Below the pieces are notes generated by a model. The model was not told the origin of the DNA. It saw only the letters and a list, made by a program, of their open reading frames with translations, and did not search any database. A stretch of 57,408 bases of DNA from Cryobacterium sp. Y50 (GTDB taxonomy: Bacteria > Actinomycetota > Actinomycetes > Actinomycetales > Microbacteriaceae): assembly GCF_002929805.1 (NCBI RefSeq), contig NZ_PJJM01000076.1:1-57408 (forward strand), in the 5' to 3' direction. The stretch's first letter is position 1. The number at the start of each line of letters is the position of its first letter. Made by a program: the position numbers and the translations under genes. Below are positions 45,789-53,155 of this stretch, one piece after another.

Positions 45789-46744
45789 GGGGTGCCATTT
45801 TCGGGGAACGGAACAGGCCGAGCGAGCCGGGCAGCACCGATCGCAACGGCGCCGGCACCGAGTAATCCGGGCTCGATTCGGAGCGGGCCGATTGCCGGGA
45901 TGATCGTTCGAGCAGCCGCCCGTCGAACGCGGCCCAGCCAGTCGGCGCCGAGGCCGGTCACGCCCCCGCCGATCACGATCAGCTCGGGGTCGAGCAAGTT
46001 AGCCACGGAGCCGATGGCGGAGCCCACGGCATCCGCCCCGGTGTTGAGGATGCCGCGGGCCAGGGCGTCGCCTTCGGCCGCTGCCGCCGCGACGGCCCGG
46101 AGGTCGTCGGCCGTACCGCCGACCCGATGGTAGGCCGCCGTCATGGCCGGGCCGGACGCGATCGACTCGAGGTGCCCGTCGCGCCCGCAGGGGCAGGGCA
46201 GGCCCCCCGCGCCGGCCACGACGATGTGTCCGAGGTGGCCGGCCGCGGAGTGCGCTCCGGTGTGGAGCCGACCGTCGATGACGAGGCCGCCGCCGATTCC
46301 GGTGCCGACCATCACGCCGAGCACCTGGGTGCTGCCCGCGGCGACACTGTGCACGGTTTCGGCCCAGATAAATGCCTGCACGTCATTGACCACGATCACG
46401 GAGAGGCCCGGGAATGCGATCTGGAAGGCCCGGCGGATGTCGGTTCCCGCCCAGCCGACGAGGGCTGACGTGGCTGAGAGCACGGTTCCCGTGGCTCTAT
46501 CGATCACGCCGGCCGAGCCGATTCCGACGGAATCGATCGGCCGGGCGCCAGCGGGGAGTTCGGCCAGAGCGAGCCCGGCGAGCCGGAGTGCGGTGCCCAG
46601 AATGGCCGTCGGCCCGCCGGATGCCGGGGTCGGCGCCTCAAACGTGCGGGCGGCACGGCCGAAATCGTCCACGAGTGCCGCCAAGGTCTTCGTGCCCCCG
46701 ATGTCCACTCCGAGCGAGTAGGCCGGTGTCGGAGTCATGATCAT
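45785..46744 (-). CDS. nanK: ROK-family sugar kinase, probable N-acetylmannosamine kinase
   Basis: A 319-residue ROK kinase. The ATP loop is SLGVDIGGTKTLAALVD, the sugar-site blocks are VVNDVQAFIWAE and AGHLGHIVV, and the second phosphate loop is VMVGTGIGGGLVIDG. With NanE encoded in the same operon, the natural role is phosphorylation of N-acetylmannosamine to ManNAc-6-P. The zinc motif reads PCPCGRDGHLES, so the third Cys of the usual C-x-C-G-x2-G-C is His here. The start is ATG 46744, overlapping the GntR stop, or ATG 46738. Confidence 0.8.
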   Translation of the reverse strand: MIMTPTPAYSLGVDIGGTKTLAALVDDFGRAARTFEAPTPASGGPTAILGTALRLAGLALAELPAGARPIDSVGIGSAGVIDRATGTVLSATSALVGWAGTDIRRAFQIAFPGLSVIVVNDVQAFIWAETVHSVAAGSTQVLGVMVGTGIGGGLVIDGRLHTGAHSAAGHLGHIVVAGAGGLPCPCGRDGHLESIASGPAMTAAYHRVGGTADDLRAVAAAAAEGDALARGILNTGADAVGSAIGSVANLLDPELIVIGGGVTGLGADWLGRVRRAAARTIIPAIGPLRIEPGLLGAGAVAIGAARLARPVPFPENGTP

Positions 46745-47454
46745 CGGTGCCGTTCTCGCTTCACCGTGATCCGGTAGTCGTAGCGGTCGGCCCGGTAAAG
46801 GCTAATGGCGAATTCCACTTCGCGTCCTTCGCCGTCCGCGGTCACGCGGGTCACTGACATCGCCGGCGACTGCGCCGGCACGTCAAGCAGTGCGGCCTGA
46901 ACCGCGTCAAGCACGGTGGCCTGGATGGTCTGGGTGGCGATTTCGGGCGCCCGGCCGATGCTGTCGAGATAGTCGTAGACGGATGGTGTCGTGTCCAGCG
47001 AGAAATCCTCCGGCAGCACGTCGCCGGGGATCCAGACGCGCTCCAGGCACATCGGTACTCCGTCGGCGGTGCGCACGCGTTCCAGGTGCACCACGGCTGC
47101 GCCGGGGGAGATCCTGAGGATGCTGGCGAGGTTCACGTCAGCCTCGACCCGGGTCAGGCTGGCGGAAATGGATCCAGGTTCCATCCGGCGCGACCGGATG
47201 TCCTCGCTGAAGGAGGTGAGCGTGAGCGACTTAGTGATCTTCGCCGCGTCGGCGACGAAGCTGCCTGCGCCGTGCACCCGGTAGATCAGGCCGTCGTCGA
47301 CGAGCCGTGTCAGGGCCTCGCGAACGGTCATCCGAGACACACCGTAGGTGGTCATCAGATCGCGTTCGCTCGGCAGGGCAGTGTGGGCGGGCATCCCGGC
47401 CAGGATCAACTGCTGCAGCTCCGAACGGAGCTGAGCATACTTGGGAACGTTCAT
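46741..47454 (-). CDS. GntR-family (HutC/UTRA subgroup) regulator
   Basis: A 237-residue regulator: winged helix (LPSERDLMTTYGVSRMTVRE) and a UTRA ligand-binding domain (GAAVVHLERVRTADGVPMCL, VEFAISLYRADRYDYRITV). HutC-type GntR proteins of amino-sugar clusters respond to phosphorylated sugars such as GlcNAc-6-P. The ATG at 47454 overlaps the permease stop (ATGA). The frame is open to 47664 over the permease end, but the conserved domain starts at 47454. The likely targets are the two TGGT-N4-ACCA sites before the binding-protein gene. Confidence 0.9.
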   Translation of the reverse strand: MNVPKYAQLRSELQQLILAGMPAHTALPSERDLMTTYGVSRMTVREALTRLVDDGLIYRVHGAGSFVADAAKITKSLTLTSFSEDIRSRRMEPGSISASLTRVEADVNLASILRISPGAAVVHLERVRTADGVPMCLERVWIPGDVLPEDFSLDTTPSVYDYLDSIGRAPEIATQTIQATVLDAVQAALLDVPAQSPAMSVTRVTADGEGREVEFAISLYRADRYDYRITVKRERHR

Positions 47455-48338
47455 CCTTTGAGACCTCCTTCGCCGACACCGTGGAAGAACCAGCGTTGCA
47501 GCGAGAAGAAGAGCACGAGCAGCGGTATGACGGCGATCATGGTGCCAGCCGCGACCACCCGCTGGTTGCTGGTGAACGTACCGGAAAGGTACTGGATGCC
47601 AACGGTGAGAGTGTAGTTCGCCGGGTCCTTGAGGATCACCAGCGGCCAGAGGAAGTCGTCCCACGCGAAGACGAAGGCGAAGATGGCGACGACCACGAGC
47701 GAGCCCTGCACCGAAGGCAGGGCCACCCGGATGAACCGCTGCCAGTCGGATGCGCCGTCGATCATGGCTGCCTCCTCGATTTCGCGGGGCAGGGCCAGGA
47801 ACGCGGTGCGCATGATCAGGACCGACAGGCCGGTCACGGCCGTGGGCAGGATCACCCCGAGCAGGCTGTCGACGAGTCCGAGCGACCGGGAGGTGAGGAA
47901 CACCGAGACCATGATCACTTCGAAGGGGATGATGATCGTGGCCAGGAAGATCACGTCGGCGAGCGTGCTGCCGCGAAAGCGCATCCGTGCCAGCACGTAA
48001 CCGGCCAGGGACGCCAGCACACAGTTCAAGAGTGCGGACGAGGTGGCCACTATGAGGGAGTTGCCGAGGTAACGGAAGACCGGGATCGTGTCGGCGACCA
48101 TGCCATAGTTTTCGAAGGTCGGCGACGTCGGGAAGGGGTTGGCGGTGTAGATGGATTCGCTGGAACCCTTGATCGAGGTGCCGAACTGCCAGATGAACGG
48201 CCCCACCAGGAGCACGAAGACGAAGGCGAGCAGCGCGTAGCGGATGGTGTATTCGATCGCTTTGCGGCGTGTGCCCCCACTGCGACGCTTGGGAGCCGGC
48301 GGGCGCGCCGTTATCCGGCGCGAGAGGGTGGTGCTCAT
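47451..48338 (-). CDS. ABC sugar permease, MalG type
   Basis: A 295-residue six-helix permease. The EAA loop is EIEEAAMIDGASDWQRFIRV and the C-terminus is QRWFFHGVGEGGLKG. The long basic N-terminus (RRITARPPAPKRRSGGTRRK) is cytoplasmic. Its ATG overlaps the stop of the MalF-type partner. It belongs to the NanE/NanK operon, so the substrate is likely an amino-sugar-containing oligosaccharide. Confidence 0.9.
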   Translation of the reverse strand: MSTTLSRRITARPPAPKRRSGGTRRKAIEYTIRYALLAFVFVLLVGPFIWQFGTSIKGSSESIYTANPFPTSPTFENYGMVADTIPVFRYLGNSLIVATSSALLNCVLASLAGYVLARMRFRGSTLADVIFLATIIIPFEVIMVSVFLTSRSLGLVDSLLGVILPTAVTGLSVLIMRTAFLALPREIEEAAMIDGASDWQRFIRVALPSVQGSLVVVAIFAFVFAWDDFLWPLVILKDPANYTLTVGIQYLSGTFTSNQRVVAAGTMIAVIPLLVLFFSLQRWFFHGVGEGGLKG

Positions 48339-49213
48339 CGCATTTGGTCCGTTCGCTGGGAGCGCAGATAAAGGATGGAGAAACCGATGGTGAGTAGGAA
48401 CAGCGCGAGACTCATCGCAGAGGCATAGCCGATCTCACCGCTGAGGCCGAGTCCCACTTCCCGGATCGTGTAGACCAAGCTTCTGGCCTGACCTCCCGGG
48501 CCGGCCGTGCCGTTGCTGATCACGAAGATTTCGGCGAACACCTTCATCGCGGCGATGGAGCCGAGCAGGCCGACCAGCAGCATGGTGGGGCGCACGCCCG
48601 GCATAGTGATCGACCAGAAGCGGCGGGCTCCGCCGGCGCCGTCGACTTGGGCGGCCTCGTGCAGTTCCTTGGGCACGTTGCCGAGGGCGGCGAGGTAGAT
48701 CACCATGTAGTAGCCGAGCCCCTTCCAGACGGTGACCATCATGCAACTGAGCAGCAGCAGGGTCGTGTCGGTGAGAAACGGCAGGGGCTCCTGGATCACC
48801 CGCAGCGATTGGAGCAGGCCGTTCACAGCGCCGTCAGACGAGAGCAGCCAAGTCCAGATCAGTCCGACGACGACCATGGAGGCCACCACCGGGGAGTAGA
48901 AGACGGAACGGAAGAATCCGATTCCGGGGATGTTGCGCTCGACCAGCACGGCCAGCAGGAGCGGGAGAACCATCAGGAGTGGAACTACGACGATCACGTA
49001 GAGCACGGTGTTGCGGGTGGAGATCCAGAACTGTGGGCTGTTCGCGAGGGCGATGTAGTTGTCGACGCCGTTGAAGCTCCCGCCTCCGAGGGTGGTGGAG
49101 TTGGTGAACGACAGCACGATCGTGTTCAGGAATGGGCTGATTGTAAAGGTGAGAGCCACGACGAGCGCCGGCGCCAGGAACAGCCACGGCAGCCATTTGT
49201 ACTGTGGTTTCAT
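48335..49213 (-). CDS. ABC sugar permease, MalF type
   Basis: A 292-residue six-helix permease. The EAA loop is ELHEAAQVDGAGGARRFWSI; the N-terminal helix PWLFLAPALVVALTFTISPF is typical of UgpA/MalF-like proteins. It forms the channel with the MalG-type subunit. The gap of 124 bases to the binding-protein gene is the only sizeable space inside the operon's first part and may hold a hairpin that lowers permease expression relative to the binding protein, but none was proven. Confidence 0.9.
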   Translation of the reverse strand: MKPQYKWLPWLFLAPALVVALTFTISPFLNTIVLSFTNSTTLGGGSFNGVDNYIALANSPQFWISTRNTVLYVIVVVPLLMVLPLLLAVLVERNIPGIGFFRSVFYSPVVASMVVVGLIWTWLLSSDGAVNGLLQSLRVIQEPLPFLTDTTLLLLSCMMVTVWKGLGYYMVIYLAALGNVPKELHEAAQVDGAGGARRFWSITMPGVRPTMLLVGLLGSIAAMKVFAEIFVISNGTAGPGGQARSLVYTIREVGLGLSGEIGYASAMSLALFLLTIGFSILYLRSQRTDQMR

Positions 49214-49337
49214 GTTTGACGCGCTTTCATGTGCGGTGTTTTCGGGTCTCTGAGCCGGTGCGGTGATCGCGTAATCCGGTGGTGCTGGCCGGGGTTATCC
49301 ATGGTGGGATGCCCCGGCCAGCGTGCCTGGCTATCTG

Positions 49338-50648
49338 CTACTTGCCGGTGATGGCGTTCGACTCTTCGACAGCCTGATCCAGCGCCTCGGCCGGAGTTAG
49401 ATCGCCGTTCATGGCGAGCTGTACCTTGCCGATGACGATGGCCTTGATCCGGTCGTCGAACTGCACCGGCACGATATTCTGCGCGTCGGTCAGTTGCTCG
49501 GCGGCGATTCGGCGGGCCTTCGACTCGACAGAGCCGTCAGAGTCGTCCATGAAATAAGGGTCGTCCAGGGCCTCGGTCACCGATGGGAAGATCGTGACGA
49601 TTTTCGAGAAGGCGAGCTGCTTCTCCGCGTTGGTCATGAACTCGGCGAACGCCAGCGCGGTTGCCTTGTTCTTGCTGCTCTTCGGCACGAGGAGACCCAT
49701 GACCGACACGTTCGTCGGGCCACCCTCGCTCGTGATCTGCGGACCGACATCCGTTGTTTCGGCAATGTCAGGAGCGTTCTCCTCGATAATCGAGAGGAAG
49801 TTCGCACCTGACGGGAACAGGGCGATCTGGCCGGCCTGATAGGCCTCGGTCTCCTTGGCGTGGTCCTGGGTGAGTGAATCGGACGGGAAGACCCCAGTCT
49901 GGTACAGCTCGGCGAGCTCGGCGACGTAGGATTCGGCGACGGGAGTGTTGAAGGTCCACTCCGTGCCGGCGTCGTTCATGAGCGGTACGCCCATTCGGCC
50001 GAGATCGGTGATGAACCGGTTCTCGAGGGCGGGGTGCATTCCGGTGAAGCCAGCGCTCGCGCCGGACTCGGCCAGCGTACGGGCATCGTCGAACAGCTCG
50101 GCGTAGGTGGTCGGCGGGGCCGCGGGGTCAAGACCCGCGGCCTCGAACATCGAGGCGTTGTACATGGTCACCTCGGATGAGAGGTACCAGGGGAATCCGA
50201 ACGAGCCGTCCTCGCCGGGCACCTGGAAGGCGTCCCAGGCTCCGGCCACGTACTTCTCGCGTAGTTCGGGCACGGCCTCGTCGAGATTGACGAAGGCACC
50301 CTGAACCTCAAGCGGCTGAGCGAAGTTCGGGTTGAGGTTGATGACGTCTGGCAGGGTTCCGGCCTGGGCGTCGGTGGAGATTTTCTCCTGCGCACCCTGG
50401 AAGGGAATGTCGATCCACTTCACTGTGGTTTCCGGGTTGGCCTTCTCGAAGTCGGCGATGACGCCCTCGATGTAGTCCGTGAACGTGGGCTTCAGCTGAA
50501 GGGTGGAGAAGGTGATCTCGCCCTTGACCTGGCCGTCCGTGGGGCTGGAATCCTCGTTGCCGGACGGCCCCGAGCCGAGCCCGCAGCCGGTGAGGCCGAT
50601 GGTCAGCACTCCGGCGAGGCCCAGGGCGATCATGGGTAGCTTCTTCAT
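49338..50648 (-). CDS. ABC sugar-binding lipoprotein of the NanE/NanK operon
   Basis: A 436-residue solute-binding protein. Lipobox LTGC gives lipid-anchored Cys22. The mature lobes show EGVIADFEKANPETTVKWID, NLNPNFAQPL, GFPWYLSSEVTMYNASMFEA and FAEFMTNAEKQLAFSK, as in family 1 sugar-binding proteins. GGGAG precedes the ATG at 50648. It is the first gene of a ten-gene operon and is preceded by paired operator-like palindromes. It differs clearly from the binding protein at 13357, so the two importers have different cargo. Confidence 0.9.
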   Translation of the reverse strand: MKKLPMIALGLAGVLTIGLTGCGLGSGPSGNEDSSPTDGQVKGEITFSTLQLKPTFTDYIEGVIADFEKANPETTVKWIDIPFQGAQEKISTDAQAGTLPDVINLNPNFAQPLEVQGAFVNLDEAVPELREKYVAGAWDAFQVPGEDGSFGFPWYLSSEVTMYNASMFEAAGLDPAAPPTTYAELFDDARTLAESGASAGFTGMHPALENRFITDLGRMGVPLMNDAGTEWTFNTPVAESYVAELAELYQTGVFPSDSLTQDHAKETEAYQAGQIALFPSGANFLSIIEENAPDIAETTDVGPQITSEGGPTNVSVMGLLVPKSSKNKATALAFAEFMTNAEKQLAFSKIVTIFPSVTEALDDPYFMDDSDGSVESKARRIAAEQLTDAQNIVPVQFDDRIKAIVIGKVQLAMNGDLTPAEALDQAVEESNAITGK

Positions 50649-50708
50649 TGACAGTACTCCCGTAATTTCTCTAGCGTCTGGTGTCTAACGTCTGGTGCGG
50701 ACCGTCAC

Positions 50709-50784
50709 TGGTTCGTACCACTTTGGTTAGCCTGAACCCAAATAGGACCAACGTCAAGGACAATACGCAAATTGGTCTGAACCA
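50709..50784 (-). promoter_or_regulatory. Paired TGGT-N4-ACCA operators around a promoter
   Basis: TGGTTCGTACCA (50709-50720) and TGGTCTGAACCA (50773-50784) have the same TGGT-N4-ACCA plan, 64 bases apart centre to centre. Between them, on the minus strand, TTGACG (about 50755-50750) and an AGGCTA-like -10 about 18 bases further could form the promoter. A third, weaker repeat (TTGGTT...AACCCAA, about 50723-50741) lies between. HutC-type GntR repressors bind such sites. The pair could allow looping over the promoter. Confidence 0.55.
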
Positions 50785-51591
50785 GTTGGCCGTAGTCTTC
50801 TTGTGGTCGTGAGCCCGACTTCACACATTCGTGCGTTTCGATGCCAAACTTTCTCCCAGAATCGTACGAGCACGCCTCGGATGTGGTTGCGGTTCGGGGC
50901 GCTTTACGAGTTCGCGCAAGCCATCGTCGTTGGCGGCGATTGCGGTTGCGAGCCGGTCTCATCGGCGGCGATGACCGGGTCAGCGTGCTGGAGTTAGGCC
51001 GGTGGAGACGTTCTCATTCGATCGTTCGTAGTCCCTTTTGCGAAGCAAACACGCGCTGATCCCTTACCCCCGCAAAGACAGAGGATCGGCGGGTGAGGTG
51101 GCGTCGATGCCACCTCGACATGGAGTCGGTGTCCGAAAATCGTGGACGTCAGCAGGATAGCGATTGAGCCATCGCGTCGCGGCTGCAGAATGAAGTCGTA
51201 CATGATTGATCGTGATTGAAAACAATATATGAGAGTCAGAATCAATCACGATGAAGGGTAAATGTTCAATGGCTGAAGTCATCAGTTACCATGCCCGGGC
51301 GACGACAGCGTCAGACGCCCAAAAGTCCAGTTGAGTATCGGCCGACCGTCGATTCCGCGCGACCTCGACAGGGCCCTCCTGGTTGATCTATCTGGAGCAA
51401 TGGGTGAGAACACTCTGAGCGACGCCGTCAGAGTGGAGGTTCGAGCTGACTTCTGGGACGCCGTCGACCGCGCTTGACGCATTTTCGGATAGGACGCGTC
51501 ACGGCGACGGGTAGAGTGGAGCGACTTGCGCGCGCGACGACATTCTCCGTCAGGATGTCGCCATCACAGCGCTCGTGGACGACCACATCAA
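50785..51591. other. Gene-poor stretch with an 11-base inverted repeat
   Basis: No intact gene is supported across 800 bases. Short frames near 50840-51060 and 51280-51480 look like debris. ATCGTGATTGA (51209-51219) and TCAATCACGAT (51242-51252) form a perfect inverted repeat with a 22-base AT-rich spacer, which looks like a regulator site or an element end. Confidence 0.4.
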
Positions 51592-52414
51592 TCAGTTGTT
51601 CGTCACGTCTCCCGATTGAGTATCGAAAGTTACGCCGATCCCGGTGGCGTCGTCGATAATTGTCAGGCGGTAATTTTCGCCGCTCGTGCTCCGCGTGTAT
51701 GTAGCTGTGGTGCCGGCCGACAGGGGAGCGAGTTTGTCCCCCTCCTCGATCATCACCATGTTGTTCTCGTCGATGTACAGGGCACTCGGCCAAGGTTCCT
51801 CGGGCAGTCTCAAACTCTTAATGACGGAGGTAACGGTGCCAGCGGTCATCTTCATAGTTGACTGCGCCTCCTCAAGGGAGAGTGCGGCTGACTCCACCGG
51901 TACACGTGCGACGGAACTTGGCATAACGTCCTCTACGGCGGAACCGACTTCGGGTGAGACAAAGCCATCCACAGTATTCATGAATGGCTGAGTCAGTCCG
52001 GTCAGCGAAGTCGAACTGGGTATCGGAGGTAGGACATTCGGTTCGTAGTAGAACGCGAGGCTCCATATAGAAAGGAGAATTCCTGTTACACCGAGAATTC
52101 CACCGATCAAGGGCAGTAGGCGGACTCGTTGCACGGCCTTCTCTGCGAAGATGAGCGGCTCGAATAGCAAACATCACTGCTGTGAGGCCGGCAGTTGTGA
52201 AGGCGAATCCGCGGAACCCGGGGCTGGCGTCAGGATGCGCCAGCGGCAGGAGCGTGGCAAAAAGCCCCAGAGCGACTGCCAGTAGGCCGATCACGTTGCT
52301 CGACCGAGCCTTTGGCATTGTGGTCGCATACGCACGGGCAGATCGAGTAGTGACGCTGGCTGACGGTTCATCCCAGTACCCCGGCGGGTTCCAGTCTCTC
52401 GGACCCTGCCGCAT
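51592..52414 (-). pseudogene. Hypothetical membrane-anchored protein split by a frameshift
   Basis: Two minus-strand frames make one plausible protein. The first, from 52414, has a cytoplasmic start (GPRDWNPPGYWDEP), then two membrane helices (VIGLLAVALGLFATLLPLA and GFAFTTAGLTAVMFAIRAA). The second, ending at 51592, has a third helix (LLPLIGGILGVTGILLSIWS) and an external domain that ends NYRLTIIDDATGIGVTFDTQ and SGDV. The likely indel lies near 52140, where HLRREGRA in one frame meets VRLLPLIGG in the other. The family is not recognised. An assembly error would make this one intact gene of about 270 residues. Confidence 0.5.
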
Positions 52415-52680
52415 GTAGAATCCCCACGATTACCACCCCCGACGAACGACAGGCTAGCAGTGCGTGGGAAGCGCGGCGGATACTCCGTTTGCGCCGGCGA
52501 GGACTACGGATCGTTCTTTGGGCGCACAGAGCTACCGCCGCATCGTTTCTTTTGCCTGGAACGGGGTCAGTGCGACGCCGTCGCCGCATGACGTGACCAA
52601 AAACGCACCATAAACCCCAATATCTGACCAGATTCAGGCCGTATCTCGCCGTACAGCGCATACACTAAACCCCATGAGAA

Positions 52681-52801
52681 CCGCGGAATTCCGCGGAAGT
52701 CTGCCCCGTATGCAGGTGCGCACGACGACCGAGACGACTATCATTTGTTCTTGGTTCGAGTCCAGGTACCCCAGCACTAGCCCCTGAGTTTCCGCGGAAA
52801 C
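52681..52801. repeat. TTCCGCGGAA palindromes flanking a tRNA-Gln 3' fragment
   Basis: CCGCGGAATTCCGCGG (52681-52696) and GTTTCCGCGGAAAC (52788-52801) are perfect palindromes. Both contain TTCCGCGGAA, at 52689-52698 and 52790-52799, on either side of the tRNA fragment. They may be arm-type integrase or excisionase sites, or in the second case part of the tRNA terminator. Confidence 0.5.
52749..52776 (+). other. Attachment-site-like 3' end of tRNA-Gln
   Basis: TCTTGGTTCGAGTCC and AGGTACCCCAGCA give the T-arm (CTTGG/CCAGG around TTCGAGT) and the 3' acceptor strand TACCCCAG of a glutamine tRNA. The upstream 50 bases do not form the D-arm or anticodon arm, so this is only a 3' fragment. Tyrosine integrases use exactly this part of tRNA genes as core site, and one is encoded 370 bases downstream. 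Confidence 0.65.
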
Positions 52802-52815
52802 CAGGGGCATTTCTT
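52781..52815 (+). terminator. Hairpin terminator following the tRNA fragment
   Basis: CCCCT (52781-52785) pairs with AGGGG (52803-52807), and GTTTCC with GGAAAC inside it. A T-rich CATTTCTTGTTT follows. It looks like the natural terminator of the tRNA-Gln gene carried along with the 3' fragment. Confidence 0.6.
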
Positions 52816-52966
52816 GTTTCCAGACACACCGTTCACGGCCCGAAGTGCCACTTTGGGTGCCAAAAACGATTCCCAGCCGCCATTTTGGCGACAACGATGG
52901 CGGTTAGCCCGGCCAACTACGCGTTGCTGCGTACGAGGTCGGAATGCCGCGTCGCACCTCATTGTC

Positions 52967-53155
52967 ATGACCGATGATGACGCACAAATAATGACCGGGC
53001 AGCAGGTCGCCGACCTGTTGCAAGTCTCACCCCGCACGCTCGAAGAGTGGCGCCAGACTCGAACCGGACCACCGTATCGACGCATGGGCCGCCACGTGAG
53101 ATACATGCGACGCGAGGTTCTCGCCTGGTTCGAGGCTTTGGCCATGCATGCCTAG
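52967..53155 (+). CDS. Excisionase-type helix-turn-helix protein
   Basis: A 62-residue winged-helix protein (HTH_17/excisionase type): MTGQQVADLLQVSPRTLEEW followed by RQTRTGPPYRRMGRHVRY and RREVLAWFEAL. It begins at ATG 52967 and overlaps the integrase start by 8 bases. Such proteins bend DNA at attachment sites and steer the integrase to excision, or act as the element's regulator. The frame is open upstream to 52814 but without conserved sequence. Confidence 0.85.
   Translation: MTDDDAQIMTGQQVADLLQVSPRTLEEWRQTRTGPPYRRMGRHVRYMRREVLAWFEALAMHA

Noticed and set aside
41823..46744. A sialic acid catabolic operon
   Set aside because: NanE and NanK are present, but there is no sialic acid lyase, sialidase or sialate transporter gene in the window, so the label would overreach.
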